NCBI GenBank assembly: GCA_964432985.1
Contig: CAYSPT010000029.1
Span: forward strand, 1 to 63,378
DNA: 63,378 bases
Source: CAYSPT01 sp964432985
Lineage (GTDB): Bacteria; Muiribacteriota; CAYSPT01
Direction: 5' to 3'
Each line of letters begins with the position of its first letter. Positions within the stretch are counted from its first letter, which is position 1. Shown here piece after piece: positions 56,452-63,378 of this stretch. Below the pieces are notes generated by a model. It did not search any database. It saw only the letters and a list, made by a program, of their open reading frames with translations, and was not told the DNA's origin. A program made the translations under genes and the position numbers.

Positions 56452-56919
56452 TTATTTCGAATCTGTGTTGGCGGGTGTCGCTGATTCCGATTCCCCTGCG
56501 GGGACTTCTGATTCCCCTGCGGGGACTTTCGATTCCCCTGCGGGGACTTTCGATTCCCCTGCGGGGACTTCTGCACCTGCGGGGATATCCGCTCCGGGAG
56601 TAGGAAGCGGAGGCATACCGGGAATCGTGGAAGCGGGAGCATGCTGCTCCACAGCCGATTTATCCGGCTTTACCATATTGTTGGCACCACTACGGGCCAG
56701 ATAAGCCATAAATATTGAATTCACGATAAAAAAGACTCCCAGGATAACCGTTGCTTTTCCGAGAGGAGTCCCCCCGGAAAGAAGCCCGAATTTGGTATGC
56801 CCGGCCCCACCGCCGAAAGCACCTGACAATCCTGTTCCCTTATCAGCCTGGAGAAGAACAACAATAATCAAACCCAGCGCCATAAGAAACTGGACTACCA
56901 GGAGAATATTCATCACCAC
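56452..56919 (-). CDS. secG: SecG preprotein translocase subunit with extended tail
   Basis: A 155-residue protein. SecG is the small subunit of the SecYEG protein-export channel. Two membrane helices (NILLVVQFLMALGLIIVVLLQ and GKATVILGVFFIVNSIFMAYLA) flank the conserved GTGLSGAFGGG loop. The family core ends near residue 85; here a Pro/Ala-rich tail follows, with four PAGES(K/E)V repeats encoded by 21-bp units. GTG 56919 is chosen because GGAGGT lies 7 bases upstream. Confidence 0.93.
   Translation of the reverse strand: MVMNILLVVQFLMALGLIIVVLLQADKGTGLSGAFGGGAGHTKFGLLSGGTPLGKATVILGVFFIVNSIFMAYLARSGANNMVKPDKSAVEQHAPASTIPGMPPLPTPGADIPAGAEVPAGESKVPAGESKVPAGESEVPAGESESATPANTDSK
56489..56572 (-). 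repeat. 21-bp in-frame tandem repeat in secG tail
   Basis: Four units of 21 bp, each with GATTCCCCTGCGGGGACTT (read on the + strand), encode the PAGES repeats. The unit contains CCCC-TGC-GGGG, a palindrome with a 3-nt centre. Confidence 0.95.
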
Positions 56920-56978
56920 TGTAATCACCTCCGAGTTAGAAGATATTAGCATATCTGACCCGGAAAGGCAACCTCAGT

Positions 56979-57347
56979 TCAGGCAAAAATCCTCCTTTCC
57001 TCCAGGCAGGAGGGATTCTCCTGCCTGGGGGAGCCAAGAAATTGAACCGATTCAGCTACGACCTCGAATTTCTTGCGATTGACATCGCTCTTATCTTTGT
57101 ACTCGTAACTCCTGAGCCGGCCGAGAACCGCCACCCGTTTTCCCCGGGTCAGAAACTCATGGCAGACTTCGGCCAGACGGCGCCAGGCGACTATATCCAG
57201 GAACGTTACTTCATTTTCCTCCTCCTCACGTACCTTCCTGTTCATGGCGATTGAGAACCTGCACCGGGCAATGTCATCCGACACTGTCCGAATCTCGGGA
57301 TCTGCCGTGAGCCTCCCGATTCCGAAAAATTTGTTGATATCCCTCAC
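56979..57347 (-). CDS. ssb: Single-stranded DNA-binding protein
   Basis: A 122-residue OB-fold protein that coats single-stranded DNA in replication and repair. It starts VRDINKFFGIGRLTADPEIR and has the ARCRFSIAMNRK and TFLDIVAWRRLAEVCHEFLTRGKRVAVLGRL blocks. The acidic C-terminal tip typical of SSB (DDDIPF-like) is missing; the protein ends LEERRIFA, so interaction with SSB partners may differ. GTG 57347 is supported by GGAGGT 7 bases upstream; a longer frame to 57440 lacks similarity. It may be an accessory paralogue. Confidence 0.92.
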   Translation of the reverse strand: MRDINKFFGIGRLTADPEIRTVSDDIARCRFSIAMNRKVREEEENEVTFLDIVAWRRLAEVCHEFLTRGKRVAVLGRLRSYEYKDKSDVNRKKFEVVAESVQFLGSPRQENPSCLEERRIFA

Positions 57348-57554
57348 TGCCGACACCTCCTTTGAATGTTGTGATTCACCAGTTGAGCAAACTCCGGGCC
57401 AGGTACGTGAAACGAAAATAATGCGGAGGGAAAAGGTCATTAACAGGGGCTTTGGACACTTCCTGCTATGGCTCGTCCATACTCAGAACTGTCTCAGAAC
57501 GATACAGGCAGGTATAATTGTCTCATTTGGATACAGGAGAGGAAAGGATAGGTT

Positions 57555-58115
57555 ATGAAAATACTGCGGTATATTGGTTCATTGGCTTTCGTTGGAGGGC
57601 TGTTCACAACCATCTTTGCGGGAATACCATGGCATATAATCGTTCAAGACGATCCCACTATCCCCCTGTGGCTGAGAACGGCAGTATTCTGCTTTCTGGG
57701 CGGTTTTATACTGGTCCTGCTGACCGTGGCTCTCGAACAGGTAATGAACGGGATTCCCCGGGAAAAAGCATTACCGGTAGAGACCGACAGCACGATTTTG
57801 CTGCTGAACTCTGCAGAAATACCCGGGCGGGAGACCAGCGAAATCCTCGGGCTCGTCCAGGGAAACACGGTCTTTGCCATCTGGCTTGGCAAGGACCTGT
57901 CGGCCATCGTCAGATTGATTCTCGGCGGAGAATTGATCGAGTACACGGAAATGATGGGGAAAGCCCGGATTACAGCCACTAATAAGATGGTTGCTCAGGC
58001 CAAGGAAATGGGAGCTGATGCAATTATCAATGTTCGATACATGACGACAAGCGTTGTTGCCAGTGCCGCCGAACTTCTGGCATATGGCACGGCTGTCAAG
58101 TTAAGCGGATTGTGA
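57555..58115 (+). CDS. Membrane protein with YbjQ-like (UPF0145) domain
   Basis: A 186-residue protein with two N-terminal membrane helices (RYIGSLAFVGGLFTTIFAGI and TAVFCFLGGFILVLLTVAL). A C-terminal YbjQ/UPF0145-type domain follows (VFAIWLGKDLSAIVRLILGGELIEYTEMMGKARITATNKMVAQAKEMGADAIINVRYMTT). Family members form beta pentamers; the function is not established, sometimes suggested in metal binding. The membrane fusion is less usual. GAGGAAAGGAT precedes the ATG. Confidence 0.88.
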   Translation: MKILRYIGSLAFVGGLFTTIFAGIPWHIIVQDDPTIPLWLRTAVFCFLGGFILVLLTVALEQVMNGIPREKALPVETDSTILLLNSAEIPGRETSEILGLVQGNTVFAIWLGKDLSAIVRLILGGELIEYTEMMGKARITATNKMVAQAKEMGADAIINVRYMTTSVVASAAELLAYGTAVKLSGL

Positions 58116-58155
58116 CCGCAGCAGGCTGGTTGGTGAAATACGGGTTAATGACCTT

Positions 58156-58785
58156 CTAATCCAGGTCTAAACCTAGAGCCACCAGCGCATCTTCGATGTC
58201 CTGAACGGACTCGTTGTAAGGATCGAGTTCCTTGGCCTCTTCAATGTACTTCTCTGCATTGACCTCATCGCCATCGAGAAAATAGCAGTACCCCAGCACC
58301 GCATACAGCTCGGAAGGAGCTACCCCAGTATGCGGAGACGCGTACAACTGTATACCGCCGCCGTGCTGCTCGATGTGATTGAGAAGAGCGATCGCCTGAC
58401 TGTAATCGGTATCCCTGCCCCGGGCCAGGTAGCAACCTGCCAGCCCGACGTTGGCATCGATGTTGATATTGGCTGAACGTTCAAAATAGGATATGGCAGT
58501 GGTGATTTCACCCTGGCGGGCATAGGCCCATCCGAGACCGGTTTCCGCATCGGCCTGCATTACCGGGTCCGGTCCGCCGCCCAGGACATTAGTGAACCTG
58601 GTTATTGCATCCGCGTAAGAGCCGCTCTCCACCAGAGCCCACCCCTGGGCGAGATTCTGAGTCAGCGATCCCATTCCCCCTTCGTTGAGACCGCCACCAC
58701 CGCCGCAACCGACAGTGTACCCGATCAAACCTACACCGGTTAGAATAATCACCAGAGCCTTGAATCGAATTGTTGTACTACGCAT
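58156..58785 (-). CDS. TPR-repeat lipoprotein
   Basis: A 209-residue predicted lipoprotein: signal peptide FKALVIILTGVGLIGYTVGC with Cys at about residue 27 and a glycine run after it. It has TPR-like repeats (AQGWALVESGSYADAITRFTNVL, ETGLGWAYARQGEITTAISYFERS, AVLGYCYFLDGDEVNAEKYIEEAKELDP). It probably scaffolds envelope proteins. ATG 58785 is supported by AGGAGGA about 8 bases upstream; the longer frame to 58842 runs to within one base of the preceding gene. It is 57 bases downstream of the large secreted gene and may be in the same operon. Confidence 0.85.
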   Translation of the reverse strand: MRSTTIRFKALVIILTGVGLIGYTVGCGGGGGLNEGGMGSLTQNLAQGWALVESGSYADAITRFTNVLGGGPDPVMQADAETGLGWAYARQGEITTAISYFERSANINIDANVGLAGCYLARGRDTDYSQAIALLNHIEQHGGGIQLYASPHTGVAPSELYAVLGYCYFLDGDEVNAEKYIEEAKELDPYNESVQDIEDALVALGLDLD

Positions 58786-58842
58786 AGTGCAGTTCCTCCT
58801 CCCGGATTGACCCCAAAAAATACATTTACTCGAAAATGACAT

Positions 58843-61800
58843 TTACCTGAGAACGGCAAAGGTACCGCTTGCTTCCAGATTGCCCTGTGTGGTTCCCAGG
58901 TTGACCTTGCAAAAATATGTTCCGTTGGCGACCGGCTTTCCCCGGCTGTTGACCAGGTTCCACGAAGCTGAAATTACATCCGGTACCGTCTCACTAAACT
59001 CGACTGCTTCGATTTGCGCTACTCGCTCACCGGACACGTCATACACGAACGCTTCGGCGTCATCGTTCCAGTCCGTGTCGGAAAGCGCGCAGCGTATCCA
59101 GATTTCCTCATCGGCAGGATTAGGGAAAATTTTGATACTGATCCCCGCTGCCGGGGTCTGTACCTGTAACTGTTCCACAGTTGTGTTACCGGCACGGTCG
59201 GACGCGGTGATTGACACAGCCACGTTTTTCCCTACCGCCTGCACCGGGAAAACAACTTCCAACTCTCCATTTGCATAGGCGGTGATATCGGCTTGAAGTC
59301 CATTCGGCAGGGTTGCAGCCAGGTTGCCATCGGGAACACCGGCCCCTTTGTCTGTTACCGCCGCTCGGATAATAATTTCGTTCTCGTCACGATTTATTTC
59401 AAGAATCTGTATCTTCGGTGACACCGTATCTTCCAGAAGAGCAAACAGCCCCAGACGATGGACATTTCCAGAAAAGGTGCCTTCTGATTCCTGTTGAACG
59501 GGGGAACGGTAAACCCATCGTTGTTCGGTTTTCTGGTATATTCCCAGCTTTTGTACCGTACAGCCCGATTCCATTTTTTCCGGCAGCCCGGAAACAATGA
59601 GCCGGGCCGGATACACCAGGTCCGTGGAAGCAGGTGATATGTCAAATTGGCAGGAGGCCGGTACCAGTTCTTCCGTACGGGTTGGTACTCCGGAAGATAC
59701 CACGGTGACCGATGTTCCATCGGGCAAGGAACCTGCAGCCAGAGAAAGTTTTGAATGGCCCCAAGTGAGTTGAGTCTGATGGCCACTGGTAATGCGTCCC
59801 GTTATAAAGTCCAGGCGGGCGCCGCCGAAACGGCCATCGTCTCCTGAACCGGTTACGATGATCTTTCCCGGACCAGGATACTCGGGTTGTATGTGATAGT
59901 AAGCTGAATACATAAATGACCCAATAGAATTCACATCTATATAACGGGGATGCTCGCGGCCGGTTTGATACGCCTTGACCACCGGCGTAGGTCTGGCTTC
60001 AACATTCACTACAAGCATGTTTGGAAAAACAGGGTTAAAAAATCCGGTCACTATGGGGCCGAACTCCTCCACAAGGTAGGAATACACTCCATCTCCCCAG
60101 GGCAGGCCGTCTTCTTCATACGGGGCCTGATTGGAAACGACCAGCATCACCGAGCGATAACTGTTGACGAAACCGCCGAGATCATATTGTATCTTTTGAG
60201 TGGAACCCATCGTCAACTCTTCCACTGTCAGGTTTCCGTCCACGTTCATCTGAACCGCCCGTATCTGGAAGTCGTTGACGGTGTTGCCCGCAAAATCGAA
60301 TTGCAGGTCCTTGCGGTCCACACCCGTCAACTGGATGTAGTGAGCCGCGGTCAGAGGAACCACTCCGCTTGTTTCTCCCAGAGAAAAGTCGGCATGTTCC
60401 GCCGTCGGTTCAACCCGCAGATCAGCATAGCGGTACCCCCAGTTGTTGACGGTAGGATCATCCAGGTAATTGGCCATGACCCAATCGTTAAACACACCCT
60501 TGAACGTCAGGTTGAATGTCGTCAACACTTCCAGGACTTCATCAAGACCTGTCTCCTGAGAGGCGGTCATCGCCTTAAGGAAATCATCGCCTTGCTGCTC
60601 CCAGAGGTACAGAAAAAAGAGGTATGCAGCGCCTTCGTTGGACTCTGTGGAATATATCTCGTCTTCGACGATCAGCTCGCTGTCGGGATACCGTCTGAAA
60701 AATTCCATGTGGTAGGGATGGCCCAGACCACACAGGTAACCTGCCAGCAGTCCGAGACCATTTCTCACCCAGAAATCATCATAGCTTCCATCGGGATCTC
60801 CGTCGTTGCGAGAAAACCAGTGAACCATGTGGTGCAGCTGCCTGCTCAGGCTCTGGGCAACTTCATCCCCTGAAAATGCGGTAGGATCGACATCGATGAA
60901 CAAAATGTCTTTCCCGTTGCTGAACTGCCAGGTCCGCGGCAGGTACTGGTCTATCCTGCTAAAGTAACCGGGTATGTACTCTACCACGGACTCACCATCG
61001 TAGCCATCCTTGATGTCCGTAAGCACTATGTATAGTTTTTCAATACTGTCGATACCGGAGGTGGGAACAGAGCCGAACCGCCCGGTAATGGTCGGGAAGA
61101 TGGTGCGGTCAAATGCTTCGACCAGTTCGTCCAGGTCGTCGTCGTCCACATCCTGATCCCGGTCGACAAAGAAATATGCGTACATGGAAATGCGGGCGCA
61201 CTCACCAGTTATCACCCGGTATGAGTCCCTCCGCTGTGGGGCTTCCGTCTGCACCTTGAACGCGTCTATCTCCACCGGGTAGACCAGGGCTTCTCCGGTC
61301 CGCTGGATGACCTCGATGCGCAGACGGTGCGACCCTGGATAGAGCTGGTGCGAACGGTAGAGCACATCGTTTATGGTGTAGCTCTCCCGGTACAGGTCGA
61401 TGGATCTCTGAAACTTGTTGTCGATGTAGATATTGGCTGCGCCCATTCCCGGTCCGGCTGAACCTATCCATTCCACATATTCTCCATTAAACGAGAACCG
61501 GCACAGATCGCCTGGGGTGTTGGATGAACGGGCCGTACCGCCGCTGAAATAGGGATAGATATCACGAGACCACACACCGTCGAAAGTCACCGAATTATCG
61601 CTTTCCTCGTAGAGAATATGGTAGTTCATGTCCCTGTAATCAAGAATCCCGTCATTGTCAAGATCGAGATCTTCATGGTCGGTTATGCCATCGTTGTCAA
61701 GATCCGAGCTTTTAGTAAAATCCTTGACCAGAAATGTATCCTGATCTCCCAGACGGACCGGCTCGAAAAAGGGACCGGACAAGACGGCAGGGGGGAAAAG

Positions 61801-61941
61801 AACGGCAGCGCACAGTACCAGACATAAAGCGGCTAGCGGTCCGAAGGACCGATCGGCTAGCGGTCCGAAAGACCGATCGGCTAGCGGTCCGAAGGACCGG
61901 CGGTCCAGTCCGTTGCCGCGTGCTGAATCACTTGAGAACAA
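58843..61941 (-). CDS. Large secreted protein with degenerate M6/M30-like metalloprotease region
   Basis: About 1032 residues. N-terminus has three RSFGPLAD-type repeats before a signal helix (LAALCLVLCAAVLFPP). Calcium-type thrombospondin-3-like repeats follow (SDLDNDGITDHEDLDLDNDGILD). Next is a region like extracellular M6/M30 metalloproteases, but the HExxH site reads RQLHHMVH and the later NEGLA reads VRNGLG, so it is probably not catalytic. The C-terminus is Ig/FlgD-like (KIFPNPADEEIWIRCALSD). TTG 61941 has AAGGA 7 bases upstream; ATG 61983 or 61974 in frame are alternatives. It overlaps the upstream gene end. Confidence 0.82.
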   Translation of the reverse strand: MFSSDSARGNGLDRRSFGPLADRSFGPLADRSFGPLAALCLVLCAAVLFPPAVLSGPFFEPVRLGDQDTFLVKDFTKSSDLDNDGITDHEDLDLDNDGILDYRDMNYHILYEESDNSVTFDGVWSRDIYPYFSGGTARSSNTPGDLCRFSFNGEYVEWIGSAGPGMGAANIYIDNKFQRSIDLYRESYTINDVLYRSHQLYPGSHRLRIEVIQRTGEALVYPVEIDAFKVQTEAPQRRDSYRVITGECARISMYAYFFVDRDQDVDDDDLDELVEAFDRTIFPTITGRFGSVPTSGIDSIEKLYIVLTDIKDGYDGESVVEYIPGYFSRIDQYLPRTWQFSNGKDILFIDVDPTAFSGDEVAQSLSRQLHHMVHWFSRNDGDPDGSYDDFWVRNGLGLLAGYLCGLGHPYHMEFFRRYPDSELIVEDEIYSTESNEGAAYLFFLYLWEQQGDDFLKAMTASQETGLDEVLEVLTTFNLTFKGVFNDWVMANYLDDPTVNNWGYRYADLRVEPTAEHADFSLGETSGVVPLTAAHYIQLTGVDRKDLQFDFAGNTVNDFQIRAVQMNVDGNLTVEELTMGSTQKIQYDLGGFVNSYRSVMLVVSNQAPYEEDGLPWGDGVYSYLVEEFGPIVTGFFNPVFPNMLVVNVEARPTPVVKAYQTGREHPRYIDVNSIGSFMYSAYYHIQPEYPGPGKIIVTGSGDDGRFGGARLDFITGRITSGHQTQLTWGHSKLSLAAGSLPDGTSVTVVSSGVPTRTEELVPASCQFDISPASTDLVYPARLIVSGLPEKMESGCTVQKLGIYQKTEQRWVYRSPVQQESEGTFSGNVHRLGLFALLEDTVSPKIQILEINRDENEIIIRAAVTDKGAGVPDGNLAATLPNGLQADITAYANGELEVVFPVQAVGKNVAVSITASDRAGNTTVEQLQVQTPAAGISIKIFPNPADEEIWIRCALSDTDWNDDAEAFVYDVSGERVAQIEAVEFSETVPDVISASWNLVNSRGKPVANGTYFCKVNLGTTQGNLEASGTFAVLR
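61831..61898 (-). repeat. 24-bp in-frame tandem repeat near the N-terminus
   Basis: Three units beginning GGCTAGCGGTCCGAAGGACC (positions 61831, 61855, 61879) encode RSFGPLA(D). Each holds CGGTCC-GAA-GGACCG, a palindrome with a 3-nt centre; the second unit has one change. Confidence 0.95.
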
Positions 61942-63378
61942 CGATCTTTCCTTTTCCGTTCCATGAATTACCATCTTCATCAATCGTCACGTTATAGAGG
62001 TACACTCCGTTGGAAACCAAATCAGACTGAAGGTCCCAGGCATACTCGAATATATCACCGGGCTGATCGGTGAAATCATTTCTGCTCAAAGCAATTACCG
62101 TATCACCGGCTACATCATGGACGGTGCAGCGTATGGTTGCCTGCGCTCCGAGCCCACCCTGTACCGTCAGGCTGATGGTCACCTGCTGGGCAGCAGGACA
62201 TGGATAGGCTTTCATGGTCACACTAGACAGCGCTGCGGCCCCTTGTTTGATCTCGAGACTGCGTGACGCGGTGTTGCCGCAGCGGTCCGCGACCTTAATC
62301 TGCACCGTTTTACCGTTCAAACCATCCACGTTTACCATTGCTTCATACTGCGCCGCACCGCCGCTGGTTACGTTGGCGGGAACCTGTTCTCCACCCGCCC
62401 AGACCGATAGCGAATTCCAGTCTATTCCACTGCCGCCGTCATACGCTTCTCCTGCCACCGTCACCGAGCCGTCTGCAGCGGAGGCTGTCTGGCGGCAGGA
62501 CAACCGGGGATTCACCCGGTCACTGAGCAGAGCGTAACTCCCGGGACGGGAGATGGGAACCGCTACCCTGTCAGCATCAGCAGGCAGGGACACTGTTTGT
62601 TCAAACTGCCATCCCGATTCCCTGTCGTGAAGAAACAGACCCGCAGGCGGTGACAGAGATGTAAGCGCGGACATGGATTTCTTTTGTAACGGCAACGTAA
62701 GCCGGCCAGGAGTGGCAAACTGCCGTTCACGGGCAAGCACCTGTGCAACCGGGCTGAGTGCTTCGAGTTCATCGTCACCGTCTTGCTCGGTCACCAGTAA
62801 TACCGCGCTGCCGTCTCCGGCAGTGGTGTTTTTCAGGGTAAGAAAGACACCGGACACGCTGCCCAGTTCCATGGAACCGGGCTGTTCCGGCAGGTAATCG
62901 AACGGAATGATGATCTCATCGTGTACGTGATCGGGGCCACGGCCACGCACGGAGATTTCCCCTTTTCCAACTAGAGAGGGATTCATCGTGTAAAATCCGG
63001 TGTACGCACCATGGGGCGACTGCATTATGTCCAGATCTACGGGACCTGACATGCCCTCCTGGTAAAGGCTTACCACCGGCAACTCCGAGGCCAGTACATC
63101 TACAATGATCATGTTTTTATAGATCGGTGAGAGGAAAGCCGCCACTACCGGTCCGGAGAGATACGATTTGATATAGTAGCGCGAATGCATGTCGTCACCG
63201 GTGACCTTGCCCACGATCCAGTACGCTTCGGGGTATGTCTCTCCGAAATCGTCTACCCGGCCGGTAGCCCAGCCGTTAATTACATTGATAGTGGACACCA
63301 CTGTTGATTCGGAGGTGCTCTTCTTCACCAGGCGGACCCGGAGATCATCGGTGGCGCTGGCTGTGATCATACGATACT
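61928..63378 (-). CDS. Partial secreted protein, paralogue of the gene downstream
   Basis: The 5' end runs off the window; 480+ residues are visible. The visible part is beta-rich: VAAFLSPIYKNMIIVDVLASELPVVSLYQEG and SFYTMNPSLVGKGEISVRGRG match blocks in the neighbouring 1032-residue protein. The tail has a FlgD/T9SS-like Ig domain (MKAYPCPAAQQVTISLTVQGG...DGNSWNGKGKIVVLK). No peptidase motif is visible in this part. The stop at 61928 overlaps the start of the next gene, so the two tandem genes are probably co-transcribed. Confidence 0.8.
   Translation of the reverse strand, partial: YRMITASATDDLRVRLVKKSTSESTVVSTINVINGWATGRVDDFGETYPEAYWIVGKVTGDDMHSRYYIKSYLSGPVVAAFLSPIYKNMIIVDVLASELPVVSLYQEGMSGPVDLDIMQSPHGAYTGFYTMNPSLVGKGEISVRGRGPDHVHDEIIIPFDYLPEQPGSMELGSVSGVFLTLKNTTAGDGSAVLLVTEQDGDDELEALSPVAQVLARERQFATPGRLTLPLQKKSMSALTSLSPPAGLFLHDRESGWQFEQTVSLPADADRVAVPISRPGSYALLSDRVNPRLSCRQTASAADGSVTVAGEAYDGGSGIDWNSLSVWAGGEQVPANVTSGGAAQYEAMVNVDGLNGKTVQIKVADRCGNTASRSLEIKQGAAALSSVTMKAYPCPAAQQVTISLTVQGGLGAQATIRCTVHDVAGDTVIALSRNDFTDQPGDIFEYAWDLQSDLVSNGVYLYNVTIDEDGNSWNGKGKIVVLK

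Overview
The window is about 63 kb of roughly 50% GC bacterial chromosome with one 100-N scaffold gap (30618-30717). The genes suggest a flagellated, diderm (outer-membrane) bacterium from a poorly sampled lineage. Supporting signs are lipobox proteins, a LolA-like/RND exporter pair, a DUF2723 membrane glycosyltransferase, FliS, a PocR-GAF-HD-GYP phosphodiesterase, YcgR-type PilZ proteins, thrombospondin-3-like calcium repeats and FlgD/T9SS-like C-terminal Ig domains. I cannot name the phylum from sequence alone. No rRNA, tRNA, CRISPR array, transposase or phage gene was recognised.

Layout. 1-1.45 kb: a calcium-loop protein and a structured inverted-repeat element. 1.4-8.8 kb: a complete tryptophan set (trpE-G-D-C, then F-B-A), split by an antisense STAS gene. 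8.8-10.9 kb: a secreted propeller-like protein, DNA glycosylase Tag and a small secreted protein. 10.9-21.2 kb (mostly minus strand): Na/Pi cotransporter, RND exporter with LolA-like partner, three paralogous small lipoproteins that share a promoter-region motif, a YdeI/OmdA protein and a DUF4382-like lipoprotein. 21.4-30 kb: dicarboxylate symporter, an unknown acidic protein coupled to a two-copy amidase, a sirtuin, and the HD-GYP protein. 30.3-34.4 kb: HU, the gap, then a solute-binding protein, histidine kinase and response regulator. 34.4-38.1 kb: DUF2723 protein with an upstream small membrane protein, and MurC. 38.3-41.4 kb: fliS, a TPR-like gene, an ECF sigma factor and its anti-sigma factor. 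41.7-47.4 kb: endonuclease III, a small membrane protein, a SpoIIE-type phosphatase, a phosphohexomutase and an M14 carboxypeptidase. 47.7-56.4 kb: two tandem HEAT-STAS-YcgR/PilZ proteins, a large beta-repeat protein, a small protein and a PilX-like protein. 56.4-63.4 kb: secG, ssb, a YbjQ-like membrane protein, a TPR lipoprotein and two tandem secreted proteins, the last cut by the window edge.

How the genes fit together. The clearest theme is signalling linked to c-di-GMP and motility: an HD-GYP enzyme that should degrade c-di-GMP, two PilZ receptors joined to HEAT and STAS modules, a SpoIIE-type phosphatase and a lone STAS protein that could form a partner-switching pair, and fliS beside an ECF sigma/anti-sigma pair. 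A second theme is DNA-level: many coding regions carry short in-frame tandem repeats (18, 21 or 24 bp), several built around a small palindrome with a 3-nt centre. A dispersed 15-bp element (ACCCGAATAATTCAC) occurs in three intergenic regions, once as a 67-bp inverted repeat.
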